A stretch of 64,000 nt of DNA. Source: Echria macrotheca (Eukaryota; Ascomycota; Sordariomycetes; Sordariales; Schizotheciaceae). The position numbers and the translations under genes were made by a program. How positions within the stretch are numbered: the first letter of the stretch is position 1; each line of letters begins with the position of its first letter. Location: the NCBI GenBank assembly GCA_030411725.1, contig MU839833.1, forward strand, positions 1,302,001 to 1,366,000, read 5' to 3'. Shown one piece after another: positions 21,279 through 34,268 of the stretch. The notes beneath the pieces were generated by a model. That model did no database searches. It was given only the letters and a program-made list of their open reading frames with translations, and was not told the DNA's origin.

Positions 21279-24200
21279 TTATTCATCGGTGCCTGACGTA
21301 ACGGGAGGCGGTACCGACGACGGCGAGCCCGAGGGAGCAGCACTAGCAGCATTACTGGGAGGAACAGTTGTCGAGTGCTCGTGCTCGCGGTCGCTGCCGG
21401 CTTTCATCTCCAATACGTCGCCTTCTCCTTCCTCCTTTTCCTTTTCCTGGTCCCCTTCGCCCTCGGCGTGGTGTTCGCCCTCACCGCCCTGGGGCTTTTC
21501 CAGGAACGTGAAGGCATCCGACAGGTTGACGGCAAGGAACGTCTTCGGCAACTTGACCCTAATGAACGCGGAACGAGTGCGCACGCGCGCACACAGTGCA
21601 TGAGCAAATCTTGTCCAGCATCTATCTTTAGGGGTTTTCTCTCCGATCGAGGTTCACATCACTCATCGAGGGATGGGAACCTTGAGGACCGGACATGGGA
21701 ATATATATACGAAAATCAAAAACTTACTGGTGAAACTTTGCCCTCAACGTCTCAATGACAAACATCCAGTCGGCGTGGGCCGTGAGGCTGCGGCGGGGAG
21801 CGCACCCGATGCAGTGCCGGCTGTCGAGCTGGACGTCGAGCGGGTCAAATACATGACAGCCGGGGCTGATGGTGATCTTGATGCTGTAGTTGAAGGCCGG
21901 GCTGCCGTCATCGTCGACGGGCGGCTTCGCCGGCATCTCGTACAGCTCAAACGAGATCTGCGACAGGTAGTCGAGCTCGGGGATGGTGGCTCGCTTAATC
22001 TTAGTGTCGAGGCCGCCCTCGAGAATGCAGTTGAGCAGCGTGTAGATGTGCGACTCCTTGGTGAAGTAGATGAACGACTTGGCCTCGTCCGACGCCTGCA
22101 TGTCCTCGAGGTCTTGCACTATCTCCTTGAGCAGCGGCAGCGTCGTCAAGAGGCCGATCTCGAGCTAGAAACCAGGGGAAAACGACACTTGGTAAGTCTC
22201 AAGGCCCGTCGCCACCAGCTGCCGCAAAACTTGGGCAGCCCAACAACAACAGCGACACTCACCTTTTCGCTGTCCGATATGCCATACTCCTGCGGGCAAA
22301 TAAAATCAAAGAGCACCTTGGCCAGCTGATACAACTCCCTCAGGGGCTCGAAGCGCGCGTCCGTCTTCGCCTTGGTCTGGCTGTTGCCCCTGTGCAGATG
22401 GAAGTACTTCTCTGGCGGCTCGGCCTCACCGCCAGGCCGCAGCCCGCTGAGGAAGGATCGCCGCCGGAAGATGCGCTTGACCGTCTTGTGCCCCTCCTTC
22501 TCGATCTTCTCGGTTAGCGACCGTTCTACGCCCTTTTCCGAACGAGAGTCCTCCGAGCCTTTGCCGTGACCTTCTTCTTCCAAGTCTTTTGTCGGGGATG
22601 GCTGCTTGCTGTCCTTGGTCTGCGTGGCCGGTTGCTTCGTCTCCTTCGCGTGAGTAGTCGGCACCCCATACTCCTCCTCCAGCATGCTCCTGGGCGGAGT
22701 AAACACCCATTCGAGGAACTGTCGGTTGTGCAGCGCGTCAAACTTCATGGTATCGTACAACTCCGAGATCTTGCTAGGATCCACCTTTTCACCGTCACAG
22801 AATTCGACAAACAGCTTCTCCCAGCGTTCTCTGAACAGTTCTGCGTCTTCACCGCAGCACCATCGTGACTGAATATTGTTTACAGCGCTGACCTGAGATA
22901 GTGAGCCCAGAGACGCCAACGACACACTCGAGCCGCCGTCGCCGTTCACCTTTTCCGAACTAGGGTTGTTGATGGCGTTCAGCGAGTTAACGGCGCCACT
23001 GTAAAGCTTGGAATAGTTGTGGTGCATGACCTTGCGGTGGAAGTTCATCAGCTGCACGACGCGCGTTTGCACCTCTGCGGGTTCCGGCATATTCGGCGGC
23101 CAGGCGAATTGGGGCGGCCGTTCGTTGCCTTTCCGCAAGAGGCCCTTGAGCTTCTTCTTCACCTTGTCCATCTCATCCTTGGCGGCATTCGAGTCGTCCA
23201 AGAGATCCTTCCGGATCGTGATGAAGTCCTCTGGGACGTCCTTCTTGTTGAGGAAACTGGCTGCCCAGATCTGAGCACTCGTAACCACACGCCGCTCGCT
23301 GCTGCTGAAGACGTGGACTTCGTCTAGCACCTCGCGGTTCATGAGACCGAGATCGCTACGCATGCTCTCACCCAGCTCCTGTGCTTGGTATCGAGCCGAG
23401 TGCGTCGGCTCGCCGCCCCATTTGACGATAAGCTGGAGCTTGTCGAGAACCAGACTTTCCTCTGCAGCGGTAAACTTGGACATGGTGACACCAGATAGCG
23501 AGTCGTGTCTACGCGGCGGAACTCTGGGTTTGTAGCCCGCATCCTTGGTCTCGCCGTCATTCGCCGTCTCTTTGGGTTCGCCCTCTCCTGGCAGAGGCGC
23601 CGTTTCTTCCACTGGCTTTGGCTCTGCCGTCTTCTTCCGAAACATGGGCTTGATCTGCACCTTGGTGCCAGCCCACCCGCCTTTCTTCACGAGGACGTTA
23701 CGTAGCGCTTTGAGCTTGCGTCGGTCTTCGATGCCAGCTCGCATAGCCAAGTCGACGGCTTCCAGGACGCTCGCCAGGGCCGGTTCTCCAATCAAAAGCA
23801 CCTCTTCTTGGTGGCCCCTGAGAAGCTCGATAAACGGTTCCGTATGGAAGGTAAACTTGTATTTTTGCTTGGGCGTGCGGTCGGCGTGACGAATCACCGA
23901 GACGACACCTTTGAGCTTCCAGCTGGGCTTCGGAGGCGGGGGAGGAGGCGTCTCGCCGGGTTCCTCGATGCCCAGGTCAGGGGCATCTTGCTGCGAGGAC
24001 GGCGCGGCCGATACAACAGATGTTGCCGTGGACGGTACGCCGTCTTTGACCGAGGATGAAAACTGTGCCACTAAGGGACTTGTCGGTTTGGGGCCCAGCT
24101 TCGCCAGTAGCGTCGAGTCCGACCTGATATGCGGTAGGGAGTCGGAGGGCGCATCGCGAACATCGAGGCTCTTCTGAATCGGGGCTTGCCGGTCCAAACT

Positions 24201-26545
24201 AGTACGACCCTGCGCAACCACAAGTGCAGCGAGCTCCGTTTCCTTCTTCATCTGGGCCGTGCGGGCGGCTATGGGGTCGATGTCGGAGAGAGCAGGCGAC
24301 GGGATTGGTGGCGTTAGACCCTCTCTGCGGAGCTTCTCCTTGATAAACATTTCCTTTAAGATGTTGGCGCAATGGTCGTAATAGTCGTCGTTGTCCTTGA
24401 CGAAGCTCCATCCATTGACATCAATAACGTAGCTTTTGCCTCCGGCACGCAGGAAATCGAAGCCGCAGACGCGTTGTCCGAACGTGGTGCTTATCTTGCT
24501 GGCAATCTCCTTCTCCTCGCTGCTCAGAGCGGTAACGTAGCGCACCTCTTTACCGTGGGTATTACGGCGTACGACACCATCGACAACAGGCGACTTCCGC
24601 GTCTCGGCGTGGCAGTACGTTGGGCCCACCGTGTACGCCTTGACATCCTCAGCGTTGTCCACCTGCATGAATCGCTCGTAGATGAAGCTTTCTCCGGGTT
24701 GCGTGATGGCGCGGGGTACAGTAAGGTCCGGGACATACTCGCTGCTCTTGTTGCCAATTTTCCGGAAAAGCTTGCGAGCGCCGCCTCCGGCCGACGACGG
24801 GAAGTAGATTATGATGTTGTGGTCCTCTCCGCTCGTGGGCTTTTCGACAAAGGGCTTCTTTATGAGCGTCCCATCCACCGACAGGATATCGCCGTCATCG
24901 AGCAGCTCGACTTTCCGAGGAGCCATAGCCTTGGCGTTTGCCGGGTCGGGGTCCGTCGGCTCGAACGATACGCCGCTGACATCCTTTATATGCTTCGCGA
25001 TATCGGGCGTCAGGAGACTGGGACCGCCGTCGCGGTTGACTTCGACGCGCTGTGGCGTTGGAACCCCTATGCGGTCTAACAGACGCAAACATATCCGACG
25101 ATCCCAGAGGATTTTCTGCATGGGCACATCGTTGACACAGAAAGGTTTGCGCGCCTTGACGTAGGCAACTGCCTTGTCGAGAGGAAAGCCATCGGAGTAG
25201 AATGATATCAGATAATCGCTAGAAGAGTTGTTAGCGCGATGTAGCGTTTGAACATGTCGAACCAAGGAACTTACCAGATGGGCCAATTTTCCACGTCTGC
25301 CGTTCTGTCAGCATTGAGTAGCAGAAGAAAAGGGGCTCGCTTACCTTCGTCCAAAATGACCTTGTCTCCGAACACGCAGACATCAAACTCGCGGTTCTGG
25401 ATTAGACGATTCAGGATATTTCTGCTCGGCTTACTTCTTGCCTTGACGTCGAGTGCGCATACGCCAATCACGCCGAAAGGGGCAGGCTTCACTTCCTCCT
25501 TCTCGGGGCGCTCCCGGTGCACCATGGCCCGGTCGCTACTCGGACTATGGCTACTAGCAGCGGTGCTACCGCTGAACCTCCGCTTAGCCCTGCTACGCGA
25601 CCTAGTCGGCTGATGCCGCGGCGTCGGTCCTGCGCTGCTTTGTTGTTGCTGTGGTGCTGCCTGCGTGTTATTCGACTTCTTCACCAGATCATTGAGCTGA
25701 AGTATATGTGATTCGCGTGGGGCGAGATGGGTAGCGCCAGCCTGGGCGCCCTGACTCGCAGTGGTCACCGTCATATTCGAGACACCAGACTCGGGTTGGG
25801 CGGTGGCAGCACCCTTAGCTCCGCCAGTGGCCATGAGGCCCGATACGGCTCGGGGTGCCGGCGCAGCGCCTGTGGGACTGTTTTCGCTGCCGTTGGCTGA
25901 AGCGGCAGAGCTTAACACGCCACGGGCGGAAAGGACGCTGTACATGGAACCGATGCTCATACGGTTGCTAACATCGGCATCTGAAAACGAGTTTCGACCG
26001 CCAAGGAGAGCAGGTTCGGGAAGACAGCTCTCGTGAGCCGTGGTATTGGCAGCGGTGGCTCCGGGCTGCAGTCGTGGAGTCTCGAAGTCACCCTGATCCA
26101 GCGAGTTTCCCGGGGCCTGTTCAACAGCGAACTCTTGGGGAGAAGACGGAAAGGCGGAGGAACCACTCTTAGGGAGAATAGCCTCCTCGCTCCAGGCCTC
26201 AGAATGGGACGAGCCGTGGCTGCTGGAAGGTAGAGAGAGGTGGGGCTGCTTCGAGATATGCGAGGCTGATGCTACCTGGGGGATAGCGAGAGGCGGCGGC
26301 TGAGAAAGACTTGCCGGGTCCGCGTGCGTCTCGGTGGTGTTGGCTTCGACCTGGCGGCTTTTTAGCGTAGCCGCAGTGGCGATGGGCGAGGACGAGCTGA
26401 GATTGTGCGAGGTCGAACCGGAACGCTGAGGCCTCGGCAGCTGCGTCACTTCGCTGGAGATGGGATCCTGGCCGGGTGGAATCGACAGGTCATGCCCTGT
26501 GGGCAGACCCGTCTTAAGGTTGGGGCCGTCCGGGTTTGCCTCCAT
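21279..26545 (-). CDS. VIP1: Inositol hexakisphosphate/diphosphoinositol pentakisphosphate kinase (Vip1/Asp1, PPIP5K)
   Basis: This bifunctional cytosolic enzyme makes and breaks 1-position inositol pyrophosphates, which control phosphate signalling, polarity and microtubules. Five exons (26545-25345, 25296-25275, 25218-22263, 22164-21728, 21558-21279) join to 1631 residues with all frames kept. Residues 1-350 are Ser/Pro-rich and disordered. The ATP-grasp kinase domain starts near 353 (FGVIGVCALD), crosses the tiny second exon in VILDEDVENWPICDYLISF, and includes the metal-binding DVNGW near 674. A histidine acid phosphatase domain begins with RHADRTPKQKYKF near 851, so both active-site signatures are intact. 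A charged insert (about 1300-1380) breaks the phosphatase domain. The C terminus (VKLPKTFLAVNLSDAF) is followed by an acidic tail. The start is the ATG at 26545; the frame extends upstream only through non-ATG codons. It is divergent from UTP21. Confidence 0.95.
25275..25296 (-). other. VIP1: 22-nt microexon of VIP1
   Basis: The exon lies between a 48-bp intron (25297-25344, GTAAGC to CAG) and a 56-bp intron (25219-25274, GTAAGT to TAG). It codes for DVENWPI inside the conserved kinase motif. Reading through either intron would put foreign residues or a stop in the motif. Confidence 0.85.
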
Positions 26546-27782
26546 GCTGGCAGGTATTTTTGACTTCTGCACCTACGTGCCTCTGCTGGCCAACTGCTGC
26601 TTTCAGTGGAGTGTCGTGGTGGCTTTTCGTTGGACCGATTGTGTCCGGTGCGTTGCTGTCCCTGGGCGTGGAGAAAAATCTAGGACAAAAGGTTTAGAAA
26701 AAGGAACAGGAAGCTACCAGCAGAACAAGCAGTTTGGTGGCAAGACCAGAGTCGTGCAAAATTTACAAGCTCTGGGGCAACATCCCGGTCGGCATCTGAC
26801 CCAAGGCGACTGCTCTCTCCACTACAAATGCTGCCCGGCGTATCTTCCCTTGCCCAGCACGAGTTGCGGTCGGCAATGGCGACCTGCACCTGGGCGGTGG
26901 ATGGCCAAGCTCTCGGTCACTGTTGGACAACGACCCGAGCCACAGACGCCCGGCGGCTGTCGACCGAGAGTCGGATTGGCTCCGGCTTGCTGGTGCTGCG
27001 AGGCAGGACAGGGTCGAACCTGGGATTCGGGACACAATTGTTCTTGACGTTTTGACACATGCAAGGCCAGAGTTGGCAAGCCGGGGAAATCGAGTCTTTG
27101 TGCTGAGTCCCATTTTGGCGCGAGGTGGAGCGGCAACCGACAGAGCAAAGCAAGATGACGCTGTTCGATTCGATTCCGGTCCAGGAACATCGGGCAGGGG
27201 TCTGCCGCCGCACCGTTACCCCTCCACGGGCCATGTGGCAGGGCTGTTTGAGACTGGCGAAGTCGGCCGTCCCATCACGGAATCACGGTTAATTGACGAG
27301 TTTCCCACGGGCAATCCACAGCTGCCGGTCCTTATCACAACACGGCATCGGCTCGGATTTTCTGTGCATTCTATCTCTGCCATAACGTGTATTTTCAGCT
27401 GGTTCGAATGGTCGCGTGACCACTTACGGCCTCCTTCTTAGCGCATGCCCTTTCTAGTGATTTGATAGGCTACTTGACCCTTGGCTTGCGTTCCCTTGAT
27501 CACCGTGCAACAAGGCGGTCAAGATTCGTTGTGGCTTGCCGTGCCTTGTCTCACCGTTCGCGGCGCTCCTTGTTCGGAGGTTGCTGTGCATAGGCCACCC
27601 GGAGGTGAAGTTGAGAAGCGGGGCAGGCTACCCCAACTCGTGTGGCTGAGATTTTCGAAGCGTTCTTATCGATAAGCGGAAATTTTGAGAAAGTTGCGAC
27701 GGCCAGCTTCAAGACGACGACGAATTCTGGTTGGAGCCAATTCGGTGTCGCTGAGCTTCTACAGGGCTTAGAGTTGCTCACG
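26546..27782. promoter_or_regulatory. Shared divergent promoter of VIP1 and UTP21
   Basis: This 1.2-kb spacer separates two outward-reading genes, so it must carry both promoters and leaders. I see no coding frame with a recognisable product and no clear TATA box. It was inferred from gene orientation, not from defined elements. Confidence 0.5.
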
Positions 27783-30700
27783 ATGCCTCACTCAGATCCA
27801 GACCACCCCTCAACCAAGCGCCTGAAGCTCCATGGGGCTCAAAAGCACACGCCAAGTTTGAAGAAAGGGTCGGCTATCTTTGCGCCATTCCGCGTACGCC
27901 CTTCGCATCCCATCCGCTGTTGCGATGCTGACGTGAATATCTCTCACATAGACTATAGGATTGGTGTCTCCGACCAGCGTTCCCTTTGCATCGATTCCTC
28001 TGGGCAAGACAACCTTCCAGGTCACGACCTCGGTCGGGCGAGCACTCCAAACTTACGACCTCAAGCGCGGCCTAAATCTTGTCTTTGTCACCCGGCCCCA
28101 GACTCCTGCCGACATCACGGCGACATACGCATGGAAAGAGCGGATATATGCTGCTTGGGGTGATGCGCGCAATGGCGAGCCTCAAGGTATCTGGGCTTTC
28201 CAGCGCGGCAGGAAGGTCGCTGAGCTCCAGCTGCCCTCCGACCTCGACCAGCCCATCCGTCAGATCCTCATCTTCGGCTCCTGGATTGTGGCATGCGCCC
28301 TGACGAGGGTGGAAGTATGGAAATCGGACTCTCTCGAACACTATACGACCATCTTCTCTTCGGCTGCCCAGCAAGGCGCAAACGAGCTGACGGGTGGCGT
28401 CTGCAACATGCCGACCTTTCTCAACAAGATCTTTGTCGGCCGCGCAGACGGGTGGGTAGAGATCTGGAATGTCAGTACCGGCAAGCTTATCTACACCATC
28501 CTCCCGCCATCGCCTGACTACGGGTCGGTAACGTGCATGGAACCCACACCGGCGTTGTCGCTCCTCGCTATTTCGTACTCGGCCGGCCCTCTGGTCATCC
28601 AGAACGTTTTGACCGACAAGCCCGTACTGAGGGTGAACGCTGGCACCGAAGAAGCGCCCGTAACCACAATTTCATTCCGAAGCGACGGTCGGGGAGCTGG
28701 TCAGGATGGGCGCAAAGACGGTGTCATGGCTACGGCGACCAGCCTCGGCGGCGATGTCACGTTCTGGGACCTAAATAAAGGGGGGCGCGTTATGGGCGTC
28801 CTCAGGAGCGCGCATAATCCGCCCTCCAATACAGGGCCGGCAGTACGGGGCGGCATCAGCAAGATCGAGTTTCTCCCTGGACAGCCTGTCATCATGACTA
28901 GCGGGCTGGATAATTCTCTGAAGTCGTGGATATTTGACGAGTCGCCTTTCTCTCCTGTCCCTCGCATCCTACATATGCGGAGCGGACACGCTGCGCCGGT
29001 TAGCTGCCTGCAGTTTTTGCCTTCGGATTTCGATGGTGCAGAGAGTGGCAATAAGTGGCTGCTAAGTGCCGGCAAAGACAGGAGTCTCTGGGGTTGGAGT
29101 CTGCGCCGTGACGGGCAGAGCACCGAGTTGAGCCAGGGCAGCATCCGGAAGAAGGCAAAGAAGATTGGTATTCTGGCGGCTGGCTCGCTGGGACACGGCC
29201 CAACCACAACGCTGGATGATCTCAAGGCGCCCGAAATCACCTGCATTGCGTCTTCTCTCAACCGGGACGGCGGCATGGGAGCCATGCCCGGGAAACAGAT
29301 GGTGTGGGACAAAGGCAATGACAAGACCAGACCCTCCAACGCCGAGGTGAGTGCCACGACGGGCTGGGAAAGTGTTGTCACGGCACATAAGGACGACCCG
29401 TGGGCACGCACTTGGTTCTGGGGCCGGAAGAAGGCAGGCCGGTGGGCGTTCAAGACGGGCGACGGAGAGAATGTGTCAACTGTCAGCATCAGTCAGTGCG
29501 GCACGTTTGCTCTTGTCGGGTCGGTTGGTGGTAGCATCGATGTGTACAACATGCAGTCCGGGCGGCATAAGCAGCGGTTCCCGTCGCGACTTACGCCGGC
29601 GCAGCTGAGGCTGGTCAAACTGCAGCAGTTGAAGACGCTAGACAAAGTCAACCAGCTGCAGACTCGGTCCAGGACGTCATTCACGCCAGGAACAGGACGA
29701 CACACGGCGGCCGTCACCGGGCTTGTCATTGACCCACTCAACCAAACTGTCATATCGTGTTCCTTGGATGGAAAGATCAAGTTCTGGGACTTTGTGACGG
29801 GCAATCTCATTGACGAGATCAACTGGGCGCCGATGGCCAAGATCACCGGGTGTCGTTACCACCCCGGCAATGATCTGATTGCCTTTTCGTGCGACGACCA
29901 CTGCGTCCGCGTTGTGGATATCGAGACGAGACATACTATCCGCGAGCTCTGGGGCTGCCGTGACGACATCAACGACTTCACCTTTTCCAACGACGGACGC
30001 TGGATTGTGGCTGCGTCCCAGGACTCGGTCATCCGGGTATGGGATTTACCTACTAGCCATCTCATCGATGCCTTCCGTCTCGAGCGGCCTTGTACGGCCC
30101 TCGCCTTCTCTGCGAGCGGAGAATACCTCGCCGGGGCAACAGACGGCGATCTCGGTGTGCATATCTGGACAAACCGCACCATGTTCCGCCACGTGCCGAC
30201 TCGGCAGATTTCAGAAAAGGAGATAGCTGCAGTCGCGAACCCGACCGCCTCGGGCGAGGGCGGCGAGGGCATATTGGAGGCGGCGTTCGAGGAAGATGTG
30301 CCAGAAGAGGATGACACCGTCTCAGCGCCCGTCGTCGACCAGCTCAGTCGCGACATGATGACTCTGAGTCTTGTTCCCAAGAGCAGGTGGCAGACACTCC
30401 TTCATATCGACCTCATCAAGCAACGGAACAAACCAAAGGAAGCACCGAAAGCGCCCGAGAAAGCACCCTTCTTCTTACCGTCAGTTGGAACAAACCCGCT
30501 GGGCAAGGATCTCGAGGTTGCAAAGGACCCGACAGACGAGGCCAGATCACGAATCACAATGCTCGACCGCAGCCGAGCGGAGCAGCTCTTTACGAAGAAG
30601 CTCCTCGCGGGACGGTCATCCGGAAACTGTAAGCCTCCCCCCTTTTTTCACATCTCTCTCTCTCTCTCTCTCTCACGCATACAAACTAACTAACCAACCA

Positions 30701-31057
30701 CCAAAAAAAGATGACGACTTCATAGAACACCTAAAGTCCCTCTCCCCCTCCACAGCCGACCTCGAACTCCGGTCCCTATCGATGGGCGAATCCGATGACG
30801 AAGAGGAATCCAACGAGCTGCTCCACTTTATCCGCGCGCTGACGAGCCGCCTGGTAGCCCGCCGCGACTACGAGCTGACGCAGGCGTGGATGACGGTCTT
30901 TCTGCGGCTGCACTTTGATCTGGTCATGAACAGCCCCGCGCTACTACGCGAGCTGGCGCGGTGGCGCGAACACGAGGCGCGCGAGAAGGAGAGGCTGGAT
31001 GCGCTTGTTGGGTATTGCGGTGGTGTTGTTGGGTTCTTGAGGAGTCCTAGGACGTGA
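27783..31057 (+). CDS. UTP21: U3 snoRNP / SSU processome subunit Utp21 (WDR36 family)
   Basis: Utp21 is a nucleolar WD40 protein of the UTP-B module, needed for early cleavages that produce 18S rRNA. Three exons (27783-27893, 27952-30628, 30711-31057) give 1044 residues. The first join restores IFAPFR-TIGLVSPTS and the second restores GNYDDFIEHLKSLSP, both typical of the family. The N-terminal half and middle form WD40 repeats (KIFVGRADGWVEIW, GKIKFWDFVTG, VIRVWDL) arranged as tandem propellers. The region after about residue 790 is the Utp21-specific domain and ends with helices that bind other UTP-B subunits. The start ATG is the first codon before the KRLKL-containing leader. The second intron contains a long CT repeat next to its acceptor. 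Length agrees with other filamentous-fungal orthologues, which I recall as near 1000 residues. Confidence 0.96.
30653..30674 (+). repeat. CT dinucleotide microsatellite in UTP21 intron 2
   Basis: About eleven CT units lie within the intron 30629-30710. They may serve as the polypyrimidine tract of that intron. Confidence 0.9.
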
Positions 31058-31106
31058 TTGGTTTAATACCCTTGATAAATATATCGAATTATGGGCCACA
31101 TGTTGT

Positions 31107-31120
31107 TGTGTGTGTGTGTG
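31107..31120. repeat. TG dinucleotide microsatellite
   Basis: Seven TG units occur just downstream of the UTP21 stop codon, probably in its 3' untranslated region. Confidence 0.85.
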
Positions 31121-32593
31121 TTTGTTTGTTTTGCCAAGGGATCTGACGGCCGTGCAATTTGACCACACCCAATTGACCGCTGCGGCCTTCCCAAAGGATT
31201 GCCAGAATTCTAAGGTCGGGGCCTTGAGAATTCCAACTGTGTTTATATACCAGCACGATTCCGGGATCGCTGCGTGATTAGGGACGTAAATCTAAGCTAC
31301 CTCCCTAGGTAGGTAATTCTGCAAAGCTCGTCTTGCTTGACAGTTGCCCCCGCGCGACCTCAAGCTCTGCTTGGTAGAATACAACGAAATCTGCTGGGGT
31401 CGATACCATATATATCTAGGTAGTCTAAAGAGACGAGGACTGACCATGGTGTGTGTGTGTACACAGAAACCGGTTCGAGAGATTTCTGGATTGCATGTTT
31501 GGTTAACAGTCTTGGGGTCTTCTGGCTTACAATCTCTCTGTTAAATCGGTCTTCTATCAAAGTTGGTATCCGTGGTGGCTCTAGAGTTGGAAAGGGGGGA
31601 AAGGGGGGAATATGGAAGATGATACCCTATTATCCAACCGCACCGGAAGACCGACCACCTGGGTTTGTCTTCAATTTTCAACAGTACCCTGGCAGGTTAA
31701 ATAGGTTATTAGTCTTGGACTTATATATACTCTTTACTTCTCATTCAAAAAAGTGTGTTTTCGGACGCCAACGCTACGTCGGCGAGGGAAAAAAACCCAG
31801 GGTCCGGCTTATATATGGTATAAAGCTTGCGCGAGCATCGTTTCAAGATCCAGTTGAGCATCTGAGTCTGTCTCTCGATGCTTCATGAAACGGGTATGGG
31901 ACATGTGCGGAAGAGGAGATATTTTTCGCGCACGACACTGAATACAAAACAATATCCCAGAGTTCAACTCGGAGCAAAGTTAAACAAAGGGAAGGAAACC
32001 AAGGCCGAAAGCGGAGAGGAACCCCTATAGCGAAGCCCTATGTTTCTTGTGGAGTCGAACTGAGATAACCCCTATTCCCGGCCCAAACTAGAACGTGGGT
32101 AGGTAGTCAACTTTAACAGCCCTCAAGGAACGACTATAATGAGACCTTCTAACTTTCTGACAAGAGTTTTGGACTTTGTGGGAATGCTGCCGAGAGCAGG
32201 TAGGTACCTAGGTACGTTTGTCATGCCCAAACCAAAGGAATTATAGCTACGAACGACAGAATCTTGGGATACCTAAACCAGATGGACGCAACGCGTATCG
32301 AGTGAGTGGACATGAGCGAAAAAAAGTCTGATAGATACCGACCGGGTTGAGCAATGTCCCGGAAAGGAAATAATTCTACAGACCCTAGCTAGTATCGAAA
32401 AGCGTACCTATACGCAGAATCCTTCAAAAACAAACCATGCCGACTGACTTGCCCTCTGTGATTGTGAAATCCCTTCCAATCTTCTAGCACCACGAGCCGT
32501 AAACTGATTCAATAGGTACGAAACCAAAAAAAAAACGGATATGGCAAATTTGCAAAATACTTTCCACTCCACCATCTCGATTTTTACTGGTAT

Positions 32594-32619
32594 GTAGGTA
32601 GGTACCTAGGTAGGTAGGG
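32594..32619. repeat. TAGGTACCTAGGTA palindromic word
   Basis: This is the longest copy in the window of a word built from GTAGGTACCTAG units. It is near-palindromic and appears only in spacers. Confidence 0.7.
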
Positions 32620-33280
32620 AGCTTGTGCAGCGATCCAACACCATCTCGTCCAGCTGGCCACACAAACTAGAGTCTAACGATTCAATCCATGTTTCTCTAG
32701 AACAATAGCAAACGCGGTCTTCCAAGGAGAGAGAGGGACACGCATCACGGAATGAGTGCTCTCGCCACCACCAATTCGACCGGGGGACAACGGGTTCCAT
32801 CGCTGGTGTCTGGCTGGTGTCGAGCGATGCGCCAGCAGTTCAAAGGTTGCGTTTACCGTCACGGTCACGGTCACGGCCAACGGCACAGCTAAGCCGCCGG
32901 GCCGCTACTGAGATCACCTAGACCGCCCTTCTATCGACGGCGATATATATTGTTTTTCCGAATACCTTAGTCTCCTGACAAACCCATGGGTGAGGCGACA
33001 CTCGGTCCTCCCTTCAGCCCGGGTCCAGACCGGCACCCTGGGGAAGGTAGGTGCGAGCGGGTTTATTCTCTGCCGTTGGAGACACACCCCTCCCCCGTGG
33101 AATTGGACAAGTATCGACATGTACCCTTTTTTTAAGGCTGTTTTTTTTTTCGGGGGGAAGAGGCAACACACGGCTAGTGTAGCCGAGAAACCTTCTGGTG
33201 ATGGTCCCAGCTTTTCATTTCTCATATATATGCGCCCCTGTTAGCATATTACCTCTCTCTGCGTATATGTTTGCAGGACC

Positions 33281-33295
33281 TTTTTTTTTTTTTTT
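33281..33295. repeat. Homopolymer run of T
   Basis: Fifteen consecutive T in the UTP21-MEF2 spacer. Confidence 0.9.
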
Positions 33296-34268
33296 CGGGG
33301 ACACCGTTTGATGTTCACAACATGGAAAATTCAGTCATCAGGCTGTTTTGAAGTGGGGTGTGTTCGTAGAGCGCGGACCGGCGGTGGGCGTAGTGTGTTA
33401 CACGCTTTTGCGCTTTGCTTTAGCGGTTTAGCGGCTTCTCTGAGCTGAGAAGGTTGGTTCAGGTGAACGCTTCAGGCGAAAGCGAACCGTACCGTACCGT
33501 GTGACCCCCACCTCCAACGGACGATTGCATGACGAACGGTTCATCCGTTCAAGCCTCGAGGTTGTCGCGGAGGTTCTAGCGGCAGTTAAACTTGCCGCGT
33601 GGGGGTCGGGCTGTAACTGTACTGTGGTGAGGTGGTGAAGGTGGGGGTCATTAGGGTTTCATCAGAGTATCTGATCGCGGCTTGGGGAGCGTCATAGCTG
33701 CGGGACGGATACAACATACTAGAAGAAAATGCAGCATGGCGAGGCTTTGGTTTTGTGTCTTATTGCTGCGCTCGGCAGCTGCGGCGGGAATAGGATTGAC
33801 AGTATTGTCGTCATGGCACCACGTGTTGGATTCGAGGGAGTGATATTGTAGTGTGGTGTATGGCCTTGCTATTGCCGCTAACGTTATACGAGACCGGCAT
33901 GAGTTCTGGTGCCTCCGAGTCTGAAAGGGAAGGGATTAGCTGGTTGTGATGCGGGTTTGTTGATCTTCGGGAGGATATGGGACTCGTGTCCCGGTGGTGT
34001 CGAGTAGAGTAGGTTACGTGGCTGTTGATCTTGTGTCTGTTTCTCAGTGGGTTTGTCGAGATTGGATTGTCTATGAGGCGACCGATGGGGCAACAATCAC
34101 CTAGAAAGGCGGGTCAGTCTGATGGCGAGAAACAGTGTAGCAGCCTGGCTCTTGTCCGACGAGACAGTCAACTGAACCTGTGCCCAAAGGGTGATATATG
34201 TATACAACAGTAATTTACACAGTAGATATGCCTGCCATCGGTCCCACATAGATCCGAAGCGAGACCAT

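Larger units (their letters stand above)
31058..34268. other. Convergent intergenic spacer between UTP21 and MEF2
   Basis: A 3.2-kb spacer is unusually long for two converging genes. I find no supportable coding region or RNA gene. It holds a TG repeat at 31107-31120, a run of 15 T at 33281-33295, and three clear copies of the TAGGTACCTAGGTA-type word (31298-31315, 32198-32215, 32594-32619). Several stretches are AT-richer than the flanking genes. Confidence 0.5.

Noticed and set aside
27005..27020. B-box-like GGTTCGACCCT on the minus strand (possible tRNA)
   Set aside because: The flanks do not form a T-stem, and no A box or acceptor stem is visible at the right distance.
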